From Capsulimonas corticalis (lineage in GTDB: Bacteria; Armatimonadota; Armatimonadia; Armatimonadales; Capsulimonadaceae), in contig NZ_AP025739.1 in assembly GCF_003574315.2 (NCBI RefSeq), forward strand, positions 5,332,001 through 5,396,000: 64,000 nucleotides of DNA, written 5' to 3'. Shown piece after piece: positions 1 to 8,581 of this stretch. Numbering within the stretch: position 1 is the stretch's first letter; the number at the start of each line of letters is the position of its first letter. Both the position numbers and the translations under genes were made by a program. The notes below the pieces were generated by a model that saw only the letters and a list, made by a program, of their open reading frames with translations, ran no database searches and was not told the origin of the DNA.

Positions 1-1
1 C

Positions 2-1333
2 CCCGCGCTGCTTTTTGAGAACGTGAAAGGATCGAAGTTCCCGCTCGCGATCAATTTGATGGGCTCCCGGAAGCGCATGTCCTGGGCGCTCGGCGTGGAC
101 GACATCGAAGAGATCGCCGACGAGATCGCCGCGCTTACCAGACTGCCCTCCAATATGCCGGCGTCGCTGCTCGGCAAGATCCAGATCCTGCCGCAGCTCG
201 CGGCTCTGGGCGCCATTGCGCCCAAGCTCATCTCTCCCGTCACGGCGCCGTGCCAGGAGGTCGTGAAGCTTGGCAAGGACGCGAACCTCGACGAGCTTCC
301 GATCCTCACCTGCTGGCCGGATGACGGCGGGCCGTTTATCACCCTGCCGCTGGTGTTCACCAAGGACGAAGGCACGGGCAAGCGTAACGTCGGCATGTAT
401 CGGATTCAGAAGCAAGGTCCGCACGAGACGGGGATGCACTGGCAGCGTCACAAAGTGGGCAGCCGCCACTATGCGAACTACGAAGCCAAGGGCCGCGATA
501 TTCCCGTCGCCATCGTTCTGGGCGGCGATCCCGCATTGACTTACGCCGCCACTGCGCCCCTGCCCGACGAGATCGACGAGATGGTCTTCGCCGGCTTCCT
601 GCGCAAGAAACCCGTGGAGTTGGTGAAGTGCAAGACCATCGACATGGAAGTGCCCGCCGACGCCGACTTCGTGCTGGAGGGCTATGTCGCCCATAGCGAA
701 CGTCGGCGCGAGGGACCGTTTGGCGACCACACCGGATACTACAGCCTCGCCGACGACTACCCCGTCTTTCGGATCACGGCGATCACGCATCGCCGCAGCG
801 CCGTCTACCCCTGCACCATCGTCGGCCCGCCACCGATGGAGGACAAATATCTGGGCCTCGCCACCGAGCGCCTCTTCCTGCCGCTCGCGCGCCTCATGGT
901 CCCGGAAATAATCGACTACCACCTGCCGTCGGAAGGCGCGTTTCACAACCTTGCCCTCATTCGCATCAAGAAGCGATATCCGGGACACGCGTTCAAAGTC
1001 ATGCACGCCCTCTGGGGATTAGGGCAGATGATGTTCACGAAGTGTATCGTCGTGGTGGATGAAGATGTGGATGTGCAGAACCCCGGCGAAGTCGTTTGGC
1101 GCGCCTTCGCGAATATCGACCCCGAACGCGATATTACATTTGTGAAGGGACCGATCGACGTTCTCGACCACGCCTCGCCGCTGATGGCCTTCGGATCGAA
1201 GATGGGGGTGGACGCCACGCGCAAGTGGCCGGATGAGGGATTCACCCGGGAATGGCCGGAAGTGCTGACGATGACGCCCGCGATCAAACAGCGCGTGGAC
1301 GCCATTTGGAGGTCGCTTGGCATCGAGGCGTAG
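2..1333 (+). CDS. ubiD: UbiD family decarboxylase (5' end cut by window edge)
   Basis: Prenylated-FMN-dependent, non-oxidative decarboxylase of the UbiD family, cytosolic. The frame is open to base 2 and reads PALLFENVKGS before the first possible internal start (GTG at 23), so the true start lies left of the window. About 444 residues are visible against roughly 480-500 for full-length members. Family signatures seen: MYRIQ and MHWQRHK (central part), DPALTYAATAPLP, the catalytic-loop motif REGPFGDHTGYY, and KMGVDATRKWPDEG near the C-terminus. ubiX lies 373 bp downstream on the same strand and makes the cofactor this enzyme needs. The substrate cannot be read from sequence; a quinone precursor (polyprenyl-hydroxybenzoate or a futalosine-route intermediate) is a family-based guess. 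Confidence 0.93.
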   Translation, partial: PALLFENVKGSKFPLAINLMGSRKRMSWALGVDDIEEIADEIAALTRLPSNMPASLLGKIQILPQLAALGAIAPKLISPVTAPCQEVVKLGKDANLDELPILTCWPDDGGPFITLPLVFTKDEGTGKRNVGMYRIQKQGPHETGMHWQRHKVGSRHYANYEAKGRDIPVAIVLGGDPALTYAATAPLPDEIDEMVFAGFLRKKPVELVKCKTIDMEVPADADFVLEGYVAHSERRREGPFGDHTGYYSLADDYPVFRITAITHRRSAVYPCTIVGPPPMEDKYLGLATERLFLPLARLMVPEIIDYHLPSEGAFHNLALIRIKKRYPGHAFKVMHALWGLGQMMFTKCIVVVDEDVDVQNPGEVVWRAFANIDPERDITFVKGPIDVLDHASPLMAFGSKMGVDATRKWPDEGFTREWPEVLTMTPAIKQRVDAIWRSLGIEA

Positions 1334-1375
1334 GGTTGCGCCCTGGTAAAAATACGGTGAGTTTTTTGTGAAAAG

Positions 1376-1404
1376 TTGCCGAAAAGAATATTGTGCTGTA
1401 TAAT
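1376..1404 (+). promoter_or_regulatory. Sigma-70-type promoter for the small membrane protein/ubiX unit
   Basis: TTGCCG at 1376-1381 and TATAAT at 1399-1404 are separated by exactly 17 bases, about 70 bases before the next start codon. The -10 is consensus and the -35 is weak. It would start a transcript separate from ubiD. Confidence 0.5.
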
Positions 1405-1473
1405 TAGGTTCTACTACCCGGTTTACAGAGATCTCAAACGCGTTAATTTCTTGTACGAAAGAGGAATTCCCGG

Positions 1474-1689
1474 ATGGATGCAAAGTCACTTTTCACCAGC
1501 ACCGAAGTTTTGTCCGGCTTTGGCCTGATCGCCGTGGGCATCAGCGCGCAAGCCTTAGGAATACATGATATCTTTGCGGTGGCCATGGCCCCGTTCGGCG
1601 TCGGCCTGATCCTCAGCGATATGCTGTCCAAAGTTGCTCGCGCCACTCGCGACCGCGTCAAGGTCCGCATCCCGCGCGACAACGACTAG
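1474..1689 (+). CDS. Small hypothetical membrane protein (71 aa)
   Basis: A 71-residue protein of no family I recognise. It has two likely membrane-spanning stretches (about residues 12-28 and 31-48, rich in A, G, I, L, V) and a basic tail (KVARATRDRVKVRIPRDND). The ATG is preceded by AGAGGAATTCCCGG, a plausible ribosome-binding site. The stop lies 16 bases before the ubiX start, so the two are probably co-transcribed from the promoter at 1376-1404. The position between ubiD and ubiX suggests a role near quinone or membrane metabolism, but this is only context. Confidence 0.6.
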   Translation: MDAKSLFTSTEVLSGFGLIAVGISAQALGIHDIFAVAMAPFGVGLILSDMLSKVARATRDRVKVRIPRDND

Positions 1690-1705
1690 AATTGCCTTTG
1701 ATCTT

Positions 1706-2314
1706 ATGCCCAACCCCAAACGTCTCGTCGTTGCGGTGACCGGCGCCAGCGGCGCTCTGTACGCGATTCGGTTTCTCCAGCAGGCGTCCCGGCATTACGA
1801 TCAAATCTACCTGATGCTCTCCGACCAGGCGGCGATGGTGTTTTCCACGGAAACGGGCGGCTCTCTGTCTCGCCCGTTCACCGCCGCCCAGTACCTGGGC
1901 GAAGAGTACGCCGACGCGCCGATCCAATTTCTCGACTCCAAAGACTACTACACCCCGCCCGCTTCTGGATCGTTCGTCCATGACGGCATGGTCATTATTC
2001 CGTGCTCCATGGGCACGCTGGGACGGATCGCGTCCGGCGTCTCCAACGACCTCACCACCCGCTCCGCCGACGTGTGCCTCAAAGAACGCCGCAAGCTCAT
2101 CCTTGTGGCCCGCGATACACCTTTTCATTTAATTCACCTCCGAAACATGGTAACAGTAACAGAGGCGGGCGCGATCGTCCTTCCCGCCGTCCCCGCGTTC
2201 TACCACCGGCCAAAAACCGTGGAAGACGTCGTGGATACCGTTGTCGCGCGCGTGCTGCAAAATCTCGGAGTCCCACAAACGCTGCAGCCGCAATGGCAAG
2301 CGGAAGACGAATAA
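1706..2314 (+). CDS. ubiX: Flavin prenyltransferase UbiX
   Basis: Transfers a dimethylallyl group to FMN, giving the prenylated FMN used by UbiD decarboxylases. The 202 residues match the family length. The N-terminal flavin-binding motif AVTGASGALYAIRFL is present, followed by IIPCSMGTLGRIASGVSNDL, the DVCLKERRKLILVARDTP segment, IHLRNM, and AFYHRPKTVEDVVDTVVARVLQNLGV at the C-terminus. The open frame extends back to 1634, but the family N-terminus fits the ATG at 1706 (MPNPKRLVVAV). It is the partner of the upstream UbiD. Confidence 0.95.
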   Translation: MPNPKRLVVAVTGASGALYAIRFLQQASRHYDQIYLMLSDQAAMVFSTETGGSLSRPFTAAQYLGEEYADAPIQFLDSKDYYTPPASGSFVHDGMVIIPCSMGTLGRIASGVSNDLTTRSADVCLKERRKLILVARDTPFHLIHLRNMVTVTEAGAIVLPAVPAFYHRPKTVEDVVDTVVARVLQNLGVPQTLQPQWQAEDE

Positions 2315-2374
2315 TCGTATCGCGCTTCCCCGTCGGAACAATCCCAATCCGTGATCATAGGAGATCGTGTATTT

Positions 2375-3598
2375 ATGAAGAGGCACTTGGCGTTTGTCGC
2401 CGGAGCGGGCGCCGTCAGTTTATTCGGAGCGGCCCACGCCGTGTACGCGCAGGTACTGCCGGGCGATATCGACCGCAGCCAGTTCCGCGCCAGCGCCCAT
2501 GCGCTCGGCATGGGCGGTTCCGATCTGCTCCTGAACGACGGCATTGATTCCGCCGCCGCCAACCCAGCGGCGATCGGCGATTCGGGCAAGTTCAGCTTCG
2601 GCCTCTCCGCGGAGGCCCGAACCGACAATGTCAAATGGAGCGATATCAACGATGTCGTCGACAATGTCACCAAGGTCCGTGACCAGATCGACAACACCAC
2701 CGGCGGAATATCGACCGGCCAGGTTACGGCCGCCTACGACGCCTTTGACAGCATCTACAACTTCGCCATCAAAGCCGGCGCGCAGCCGAACGGCGGTCCC
2801 GCCACGCTCAAAGCCGTCGGCGCTCCATCGCTAGGGTTCAGCTTCGGCAAGTTCGGCGTCATCGCTTACGGCGGCGTCGCCGTCAACCTCAAGCTGAGCG
2901 CGGGAACTGGAACAGGTCCGGGCCTGGGACTTGGGTTAATCCCCACAGGCGTCGTACGCCCTTCAGCCGTGCAGATCGGGGATAAGCGCAAGGTCTCGGT
3001 CGACGGCGGCCTGCTGGCGATGAGCACCGTGGCAGTCCCCATCGCCGTACCTATCGCCGTTGGCGTGATTGGCGTGAGTCCCAAGTTTGTGCGCGCCGAT
3101 TACGGCGCATTGAGCTATACGGCGGACGCCAGCAATAACCTCATCTCGGGGACAAACTACAACAGCGTCAGCGATCAAAAGCTGGACGTGGACCTTGGAT
3201 TCCAATCCAAATCCTTCCTGGGCGTGCGCTACGCCGCCGTCGTGCGCAATCTGCTCCAGCCAAAATTCAATCTCAAGCGCCGGGTCGGCGGACACGATCA
3301 AGCTGGCGACTTTAACTTCACCAACAGCACCGAGTTCGACCTCGGCGCGATGTACACCAAGGAGAACGCCAGCTACGTCGTCGAGGAGCACAACCTCAGC
3401 GGCGCGAACGGCGCCAACTCCACCTTCCATCTCGGCGGCGAATACCGCGTCGGCCCCGTCTTCGCCCTCCGCGCCGGCTACGACGACGACCGTTTCGTCG
3501 CGGGCCTGGGCTTCAACCTCCACGGAACACGCTTCGACATCGCCAGCAGCAGCGACCCCGACCAGCGCATCGCCGCCTCCGTCACCGGCAAGTTCTGA
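2375..3598 (+). CDS. Outer-membrane beta-barrel protein (TraF/PorV-like)
   Basis: Secreted 407-residue protein. The start at 2375 (MKRHLAFVAG) is chosen because GGAGA sits about 10 bases upstream and a signal peptide follows, ending near HAVYAQ. After it comes ASAHALGMGGSDLLLNDGIDSAAANPAAIG, the hallmark N-terminus of TraF/UPF0164/PorV-like outer-membrane proteins (LGMGG..., NPAAL). The rest is alternating beta strand, glycine-rich, and the protein ends in ...SVTGKF, a terminal aromatic residue typical of outer-membrane barrels. The exact substrate or role is unknown. It ends just before a strong hairpin. Confidence 0.65.
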   Translation: MKRHLAFVAGAGAVSLFGAAHAVYAQVLPGDIDRSQFRASAHALGMGGSDLLLNDGIDSAAANPAAIGDSGKFSFGLSAEARTDNVKWSDINDVVDNVTKVRDQIDNTTGGISTGQVTAAYDAFDSIYNFAIKAGAQPNGGPATLKAVGAPSLGFSFGKFGVIAYGGVAVNLKLSAGTGTGPGLGLGLIPTGVVRPSAVQIGDKRKVSVDGGLLAMSTVAVPIAVPIAVGVIGVSPKFVRADYGALSYTADASNNLISGTNYNSVSDQKLDVDLGFQSKSFLGVRYAAVVRNLLQPKFNLKRRVGGHDQAGDFNFTNSTEFDLGAMYTKENASYVVEEHNLSGANGANSTFHLGGEYRVGPVFALRAGYDDDRFVAGLGFNLHGTRFDIASSSDPDQRIAASVTGKF

Positions 3599-3612
3599 GA
3601 GTGAATCAAAAT

Positions 3613-3646
3613 AACGCCTCCGCCGGAAATCTCCAGCGGAGGCGTT
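3613..3646. terminator. Bidirectional hairpin terminator between convergent genes
   Basis: Perfect 11-bp stem AACGCCTCCGC/GCGGAGGCGTT with a 12-base loop, between the barrel-protein gene (+) and the TPR gene (-). On the minus strand the stem is followed by ATTTTGATT, so it is better as a terminator for the TPR gene. Confidence 0.7.
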
Positions 3647-3704
3647 GCTGCGCTATAGTGGGCGAATTGTAGCGGCGAAGGCACTTTTGGCGACGATTTA
3701 GCAA

Positions 3705-5810
3705 TCATCCTCTCGAAAGCGGCCATTTCAACTGCTGGAAGAGGTTCGTAATATCCTGAGCGCTCGTAATATCCAGCTCTATGAGCCCGAGCGAATTAGA
3801 AAAATAGAGATAGAGAAAATTGTTGCGTACAAACTGGAGTTCTTTCCGCGCCCGATCACGCTCCCCCCGCTCCCAGAAGATCAGAGCGATTTGGCAACGC
3901 GCCTCCGGGTTCCAGGATGCGAACGCAAGCGCCTCATGGAACTTCTCAATCGCCTTATCCAAATCCCCTTGCTTTTTCAATATACGCGCCTGGGTCATGG
4001 CGACAGAAATAAGGGCGTTCAAATCGGGAGAGATCTCTTCGCCAGGCTTCATGACGTAATCGAGCGCCATGATCGTCTGGTAAACATCTTTGCATAAACG
4101 CTCGGCTTCCTCAAGATTGCCGTTCATCATCAAGGAATGGGCCAGCCCCGCTTTGTGGGCCATTTCGGCTCCCGCGACAATCATGGAAGCCCTTTGTACA
4201 TTCAACGCCTCTTCGTATCGACCGCAACGTTCATAGAGTTCCCGTAGATCGCGCCGCCACTCCTCATTTTGCGGCTCAAGCTCAACCGCTTTTTGGTGGG
4301 CTTTAATCAAATTCTCTTCTTCATGGAATGCATAGCGCCGGCTGTGTAGGTTGTGCAGACTGGTTGCTGCGATTTCCAAAAGCCGATATAGATTGCCAAT
4401 CTCATGATATCGAAACGCCTGATCGCCAGCAAGATTGAGAGCGATGGATAGCGCCTGTTCGGTTTCCTGGTATCGATGATCCCGATACAAAGATCTTGCC
4501 AGCCAGCGATAGCTATCATAGTATTTCGAATTCAAAGCAATCGCCTTTTGCGCGGCGTCAATCACCTCGTTATAGTTAGGCTGCTTGTTTCCTCGGTTTT
4601 CAATTTCTATGTATAGCCAGCGCGCCAACAATGCGTACACTTCAAAAGAATTCGGGGAAGTCGCGATGGCATTTCGGGCGGCATCAATTTCCAAAGCGAT
4701 CGGGTCAGATTCCAGAGTTTGCCGGATGAATTCCATTTCCGCTTCCACGGAGATTGGCGCACCCTCGGGAGAAACAGCGTTGGGAAGAGGGAGACACGAA
4801 TCGCAATTCACCAAACTCGGCCAGCGCATGTACTCAAGAATCCATCGAATACCTTCCGTGCTGTTGATGCGTTCGGAAAAGCCGCATGTATAGTATTCTC
4901 TGAGCGCGTGGTGATAGCGGGCAATCGACATCTGCGTCATGGCGTCGCCTTGCCGTCCCGCTTCACTGAGGATCAGGGCAATTTCGCACCGCGCTTCGGG
5001 GGCGTCGGAGACGAGAGCAAGCGCCTCTTGGAATTTAGCGATTGCCTGATTTGTCTCTCCCTTGCTTTTGAAAACCAGTGCCTGCGTCATGCACGCCGTG
5101 ACGAGCAGAGACACATGATGTTGCTCCATCACGTCGAGACGGTCTTCCCATAATCGGGCATAATCAAGCGATAGGATCTTTTGATAGACTTCATCGCATA
5201 AGCGCGAAGCTTCGTCAATGTCTCCATTCATGACATACGCGTCGGCGAGATATGTTTGATAGGTCAAATCATCTCCTGACGAACTCACCGACGCTTGCCA
5301 TGCGTTCAAAGCTTCTTCATATCGCCCAAGGCTCTCGTACGCAAGCCTGAGATGGAAGCGCCAGCGATACTCCTCTGGCTCCAGCGCAACGGCCTTCTGA
5401 TAGGCTTCTACGACTCTTTCCCCATTTCTGAGCAGTTGGGCGATCTCATGATAACAATAAGCCTTATTGCCAGCGAACTCCATCGCCTTCGAAAGCGCCA
5501 GATCAGACGCCTCATATTTGCAGGCAAAAGTTAATACCTTGGCAAACCAGAGATAGCTCTCATAGCTTCGGAGGTCGATCTCAATCGCTTTCCGTAATTC
5601 CGTTTCTACCTCATCAGGATGAGGCCATGCTTCCAAAGAGTAAAGAGAACACATGTAGCGAAGCAAGCCAAGCAGTTCATACAATTCCCGAGAATCTGGG
5701 AATGCCGCGACAGCCTTACTTACAGTCTCCAGCGCAACATCGAGGGTTTGAACATCGGAAGGATGTTCGAGAATTTGCCGGATCGCCGTCAGCTCAGATT
5801 CCAATGACAT
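3705..5810 (-). CDS. TPR-repeat protein with two tandem ~350-residue modules
   Basis: A 701-residue tetratricopeptide-repeat protein, probably a protein-interaction scaffold; no catalytic domain is seen. The start at 5810 (MSLESELTAIRQILE) is preferred over the frame start at 5882, because it matches the start of the internal second module (VEAEMEFIRQTLE). Module 1 covers about residues 1-348 and module 2 about 350-701. Both contain the same ordered segments: YHEI, EAYQKAVALEP/KAHQKAVELEP, GRYEEALN, MNGDIDEA/MNGNLEEA, AIAKFQEALA/AIEKFHEALA and EARCEIALI/EARCQIALI. It overlaps by 17 bases the remnant of a third, upstream copy that was cut by the IS element. Its base composition looks more AT-rich than the neighbours. 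Confidence 0.75.
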   Translation of the reverse strand: MSLESELTAIRQILEHPSDVQTLDVALETVSKAVAAFPDSRELYELLGLLRYMCSLYSLEAWPHPDEVETELRKAIEIDLRSYESYLWFAKVLTFACKYEASDLALSKAMEFAGNKAYCYHEIAQLLRNGERVVEAYQKAVALEPEEYRWRFHLRLAYESLGRYEEALNAWQASVSSSGDDLTYQTYLADAYVMNGDIDEASRLCDEVYQKILSLDYARLWEDRLDVMEQHHVSLLVTACMTQALVFKSKGETNQAIAKFQEALALVSDAPEARCEIALILSEAGRQGDAMTQMSIARYHHALREYYTCGFSERINSTEGIRWILEYMRWPSLVNCDSCLPLPNAVSPEGAPISVEAEMEFIRQTLESDPIALEIDAARNAIATSPNSFEVYALLARWLYIEIENRGNKQPNYNEVIDAAQKAIALNSKYYDSYRWLARSLYRDHRYQETEQALSIALNLAGDQAFRYHEIGNLYRLLEIAATSLHNLHSRRYAFHEEENLIKAHQKAVELEPQNEEWRRDLRELYERCGRYEEALNVQRASMIVAGAEMAHKAGLAHSLMMNGNLEEAERLCKDVYQTIMALDYVMKPGEEISPDLNALISVAMTQARILKKQGDLDKAIEKFHEALAFASWNPEARCQIALIFWERGERDRARKELQFVRNNFLYLYFSNSLGLIELDITSAQDITNLFQQLKWPLSRG

Positions 5811-6099
5811 GCGACACATTCTCCTTCCATAACTTCTGAGCCTTCTCCGAGACTTCGGGATCCATCGCATTAAATATGGCAATCACCAGTTCTTTCATTG
5901 CCGCTTCTCGCTCACCCAATTCCAGCAGAAGCTGGACTGCTTCGAGACGCGTCTCGGAGTCTTCGGCGGAGAGGTAGAGAATTTCTCGGAATTTCGCTAG
6001 CGCCTGCACAGTCTCGCCCTGGCTTTTGAAAATGAGTGCTTGTGTGTATTGTACAGAAATCAGTGCAGAAGGATCGGGAGGGGGAATAAGGTGGTCCAA
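5794..6099 (-). pseudogene. 5'-truncated TPR module interrupted by the IS3 element
   Basis: The 101 readable residues align with the C-terminal quarter of both modules of the downstream TPR protein. For example, ALISVQYTQALIFKSQGE corresponds to ALISVAMTQARILKKQGD, and QALAKFREIL to KAIEKFHEAL. The homologous part begins exactly at the IS boundary (6091/6092). The only start codons available (a TTG at 6099) lie within the IS inverted repeat. No TPR sequence resumes beyond the other IS end at 7357, so the N-terminal three quarters are lost. The stop overlaps the next TPR gene's start, showing the two genes were coupled. Confidence 0.7.
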
Positions 6100-6137
6100 T
6101 TTGTCAAGACAGTTTGAGAGCCTTTTTTAAGGTGGAT
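6092..6137 (+). repeat. Left inverted repeat of the IS3 element
   Basis: 46-bp end beginning TGGTCC and ending TAAGGTGGAT. It is the partner of 7311-7356. Confidence 0.75.
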
Positions 6138-6156
6138 CGCGTCCTTTCGTTTTTGG

Positions 6157-7302
6157 TCATTTTCGGATCAATCGGTGCGGTTCGGCATGGACGAGCGCAG
6201 GCGTCAGATTGCCTAGTGACTGATGCGGCCGAACCTCATTGTAGAACTTCAAATAAGACGCCAAACCTTGGCGAGCCTCGTGCGGCGTTTCGTAATCGGC
6301 GAGGTAGACTTCCTCTTGTTTGACGCTGCGCCACAGGCGCTCCGTGAAAATGTTATCCACATAGCGTCCGCGACCATCCATCGAGATGCGCGCTCCCGCC
6401 GCCAAAAATCGGCGGGTGAACCGTTCACTCGTAAAATGACTGCCCTGATCTGAGTTGACAATTTCAGGCACAGCATGGCCTAGGGCCGTATCTATACAAG
6501 ACAGGACGAACGGCATTTCCAATGTATCGGATAATTCCCAGGCGACAACGTGTCGGGAAAACCAGTCCAAGAACGCTACCAGATAAAGGAAGCCGCCGCG
6601 CAGCCGAATATAGGTGATGTCTACGCCCCAGACTTGATTGGGTCGATCAATGCAAAGACCGCTCAGTAGGTACGGATAAATCTTGTGGTCTGGACCACTG
6701 GGCTTCGACAGATTTGGCGCACAATACAGAGTAAACGGGCCCATTTCCGCACGATACCGACGGATCGTATGCCGCCCGACGATGATGCCTTCCTGCGCCA
6801 AAAGCGTCACCAGTTTGCGTGTTCCAAGACACGGCCGCTGGGTGTACCATTCGTCCAGTCGATGCTTGATTGCGATCTCCGCCTCCCGAGCGGGACGCGG
6901 TTCGTAGTACAAGCTGCTGCGCGCCACGGACAGCAGATCGGCCTGCCAGAGCAGCGGCATAGCATGGCGCTCTTCGCGTTCGACCAGGGCCAGGCGCTCG
7001 TTAAGCGTCAGGTTCGAGGCCAGATTTTTTTTTAGCCAGTTCACCTGCGTCGTGAGGCGACCGATCTCCTGGTAAAGCTGTTCGACTTTTTGCTCCTGGG
7101 CTTCTTGAGCTTTGGCCTGCGAGTTCTTTCGCTCAAAGACGAGAGCCAAATCCGCGATGGCTTCCTGCTTCCACTTGGTCAGCAGGTTCGGATGAATCTG
7201 ATGCTCGGAAGCAAGCTGGGCAACAGTCTTTGTCTCTTTGAGCGCCTCCAAAACGACCTGGGCTTTGAAGGCGGCGGAATACTGTTTTCGGGTGTTGGGC
7301 AT
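6157..7302 (-). CDS. IS3-family transposase, OrfA and OrfB in one frame
   Basis: A 381-residue transposase. Residues 1-85 are the OrfA-like helix-turn-helix and leucine-rich region (KQYSAAFKAQVVLEAL ... QIHPNLLTKWKQEA). Residues 120-170 are the HTH_21 part (RPCLGTRKLVTLL). Residues 215-375 are the integrase core with the DDE triad: D in VWGVDITYI, D in VNSDQGSHF and E in NIFTERLWRSVK. In IS3 elements the two parts are usually joined by a -1 frameshift. Here one uninterrupted frame crosses an A9 run on the coding strand (7025-7033) right at the junction (WLKKNLA). It appears intact. Confidence 0.92.
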   Translation of the reverse strand: MPNTRKQYSAAFKAQVVLEALKETKTVAQLASEHQIHPNLLTKWKQEAIADLALVFERKNSQAKAQEAQEQKVEQLYQEIGRLTTQVNWLKKNLASNLTLNERLALVEREERHAMPLLWQADLLSVARSSLYYEPRPAREAEIAIKHRLDEWYTQRPCLGTRKLVTLLAQEGIIVGRHTIRRYRAEMGPFTLYCAPNLSKPSGPDHKIYPYLLSGLCIDRPNQVWGVDITYIRLRGGFLYLVAFLDWFSRHVVAWELSDTLEMPFVLSCIDTALGHAVPEIVNSDQGSHFTSERFTRRFLAAGARISMDGRGRYVDNIFTERLWRSVKQEEVYLADYETPHEARQGLASYLKFYNEVRPHQSLGNLTPALVHAEPHRLIRK

Positions 7303-7310
7303 GGTGGTGA

Positions 7311-7356
7311 ATCCACCTTAATTGTGCCCCATTTACTGTCCGAATTTATGGGACCA
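7311..7356 (+). repeat. Right inverted repeat of the IS3 element
   Basis: The reverse complement of this stretch has the same outer TGGTCC and inner TAAGGTGGAT as 6092-6137. Confidence 0.75.
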
Positions 7357-7481
7357 TTATACTTTGTTCCGAGACAGTCAACGTCAATATCTCCATTCCT
7401 TAAGGTTCGACGAGGACATAATCGCAGAACACTTAAGGAGGACATATTCGCGGAACAGTAACATAATTATGCGAATATTGC

Positions 7482-7510
7482 TTGACAGGAGCGCATCGAT
7501 ATGATATTCT
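7482..7510 (+). promoter_or_regulatory. Promoter of the LacI/beta-helix unit
   Basis: TTGACA at 7482-7487 and TATTCT at 7505-7510 with a 17-base spacer. The -10 overlaps the left edge of the operator palindrome at 7507-7532. Confidence 0.7.
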
Positions 7511-7532
7511 TTGTTACGCGCGTAACAAAGAA
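7507..7532. promoter_or_regulatory. LacI-type operator, 26-bp perfect palindrome
   Basis: Perfect dyad of 13 + 13 bases centred on GCGC, with half-site TTCTTTGTTACGC. It overlaps the -10 and the expected transcription start and ends 6 bases before the lacI-type start codon. It is almost certainly the autoregulatory operator of the adjacent repressor. Confidence 0.8.
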
Positions 7533-7538
7533 GCAGAA

Positions 7539-8522
7539 ATGAACAAAATTCCAACAAGCGAAGAGGTGGCTCGGGTGGCGGGGGTGTCCCGCGCGACGGT
7601 TTCTTATGTCTTCAGTGGACGGAAGAACGCGTCGGTTCCGGAGGCCACACGTCAGCGCGTGCTGGATGCGGCGGCGGCGATTGGCTATCAGCCCAATCGG
7701 AATGCGCGGGCGCTTGCTCGGGGACGAACGCAGCAGATCGCGCTGCTGCTGCCGCGCATCTCTTCGCCGTTCTACGCGCAGGTCGCCGAACATGTGCAGC
7801 GCTTAGCGATTGAGACGGGCTTTGAAACGCTGATTGTCAGCTGCGACGCCGTCCGAAACTCCGCGCGGATGTCGGATTTGCAGGTGGACGGCGTTTTAGC
7901 CTTCGATATTCCGCCGGCCGGCGGCCGCACCCCCTGGGTCAGTGTGGGACACTATCATACGGAAGGCGGCGATTTCGTGGGGGTCGATCTCTTTGCAGGA
8001 GCGGCGCAGGCCACACGTCATCTGATCGAAGCGGGATGCAAACGAGTCGCTCTGGGGATTTACAGCGCCGCGAATCAGATCGGCGACGCTCGGCGGGACG
8101 GATATGTCTCGGCGATCGCGGCGGCTGGTCAAACGCCGGAGATCATTGCCGTTCCGCTGCCAACGCGCGCTTCCGCGCGGGAATCGCTTCGACAATATTG
8201 GCGGCACAGCGATGGCGTGGACGGAATCTTTTGCTGGGATGATAGTTTGGCGCTGGGCTTTTATCGAGGCTGCCATGAGCTCGGCCTCGCCATTCCAGCG
8301 GATGTCGCACTGATCGGATGCGATGGAATTGAGGATACGCTGTTTGTGGACACACAGCTCTCCACGATCGCTCAGCCTCTCGAAGAAATTTGCCGAACAT
8401 CCTGGGAATTTCTGTGTCAGCGCATTGCCGCGCCGGAATTGCCGCTCCAGCAAATTGTGTTGGCGCCCCAGCTAATGATCCGAGAATCGACAATGAGAAA
8501 GGAAACCAACAAAAATCACTAA
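7539..8522 (+). CDS. LacI-family transcriptional regulator
   Basis: A 327-residue repressor. The N-terminal helix-turn-helix (TSEEVARVAGVSRATVSYVF) and hinge (YQPNRNARALARGRT) are followed by a periplasmic-binding-protein-like sugar-sensing domain (LLLPRISSPFYAQV..., HLIEAGCKRVALG, GVDGIFCWDDSLALGFYRG, LIGCDGIEDT). The ATG at 7539 lies just after the operator. It is followed 59 bases later by a secreted beta-helix/lectin gene, which it probably controls together with itself. The effector cannot be told from sequence. Confidence 0.93.
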   Translation: MNKIPTSEEVARVAGVSRATVSYVFSGRKNASVPEATRQRVLDAAAAIGYQPNRNARALARGRTQQIALLLPRISSPFYAQVAEHVQRLAIETGFETLIVSCDAVRNSARMSDLQVDGVLAFDIPPAGGRTPWVSVGHYHTEGGDFVGVDLFAGAAQATRHLIEAGCKRVALGIYSAANQIGDARRDGYVSAIAAAGQTPEIIAVPLPTRASARESLRQYWRHSDGVDGIFCWDDSLALGFYRGCHELGLAIPADVALIGCDGIEDTLFVDTQLSTIAQPLEEICRTSWEFLCQRIAAPELPLQQIVLAPQLMIRESTMRKETNKNH

Positions 8523-8581
8523 TCATTTCGAATGAATTCAGTCTATTTGCTACAATAATTAAACAAAACAGGAGAAGCTCG

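Larger units (their letters stand above)
6092..7356 (-). mobile_element. IS3-family insertion sequence, 1265 bp
   Basis: Single transposase gene bounded by 46-bp imperfect inverted repeats (6092-6137 and 7311-7356). When aligned without gaps, the outer TGGTCC, a middle GACAGT and the inner TAAGGTGGAT match exactly. The left end cuts a TPR gene. No direct target duplication is visible (AATAAGG on the left, TTATACT on the right), so a later deletion or rearrangement next to the right end is likely. A TTGACA hexamer (TGTCAA at 6102-6107) within the left end points outward into the TPR remnant, without a good -10 partner. Confidence 0.85.

Noticed and set aside
6092-7356. Direct target-site duplication flanking the IS
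   Set aside because: The bases next to the two inverted repeats (AATAAGG and TTATACT) do not match at any 3-5 bp length.
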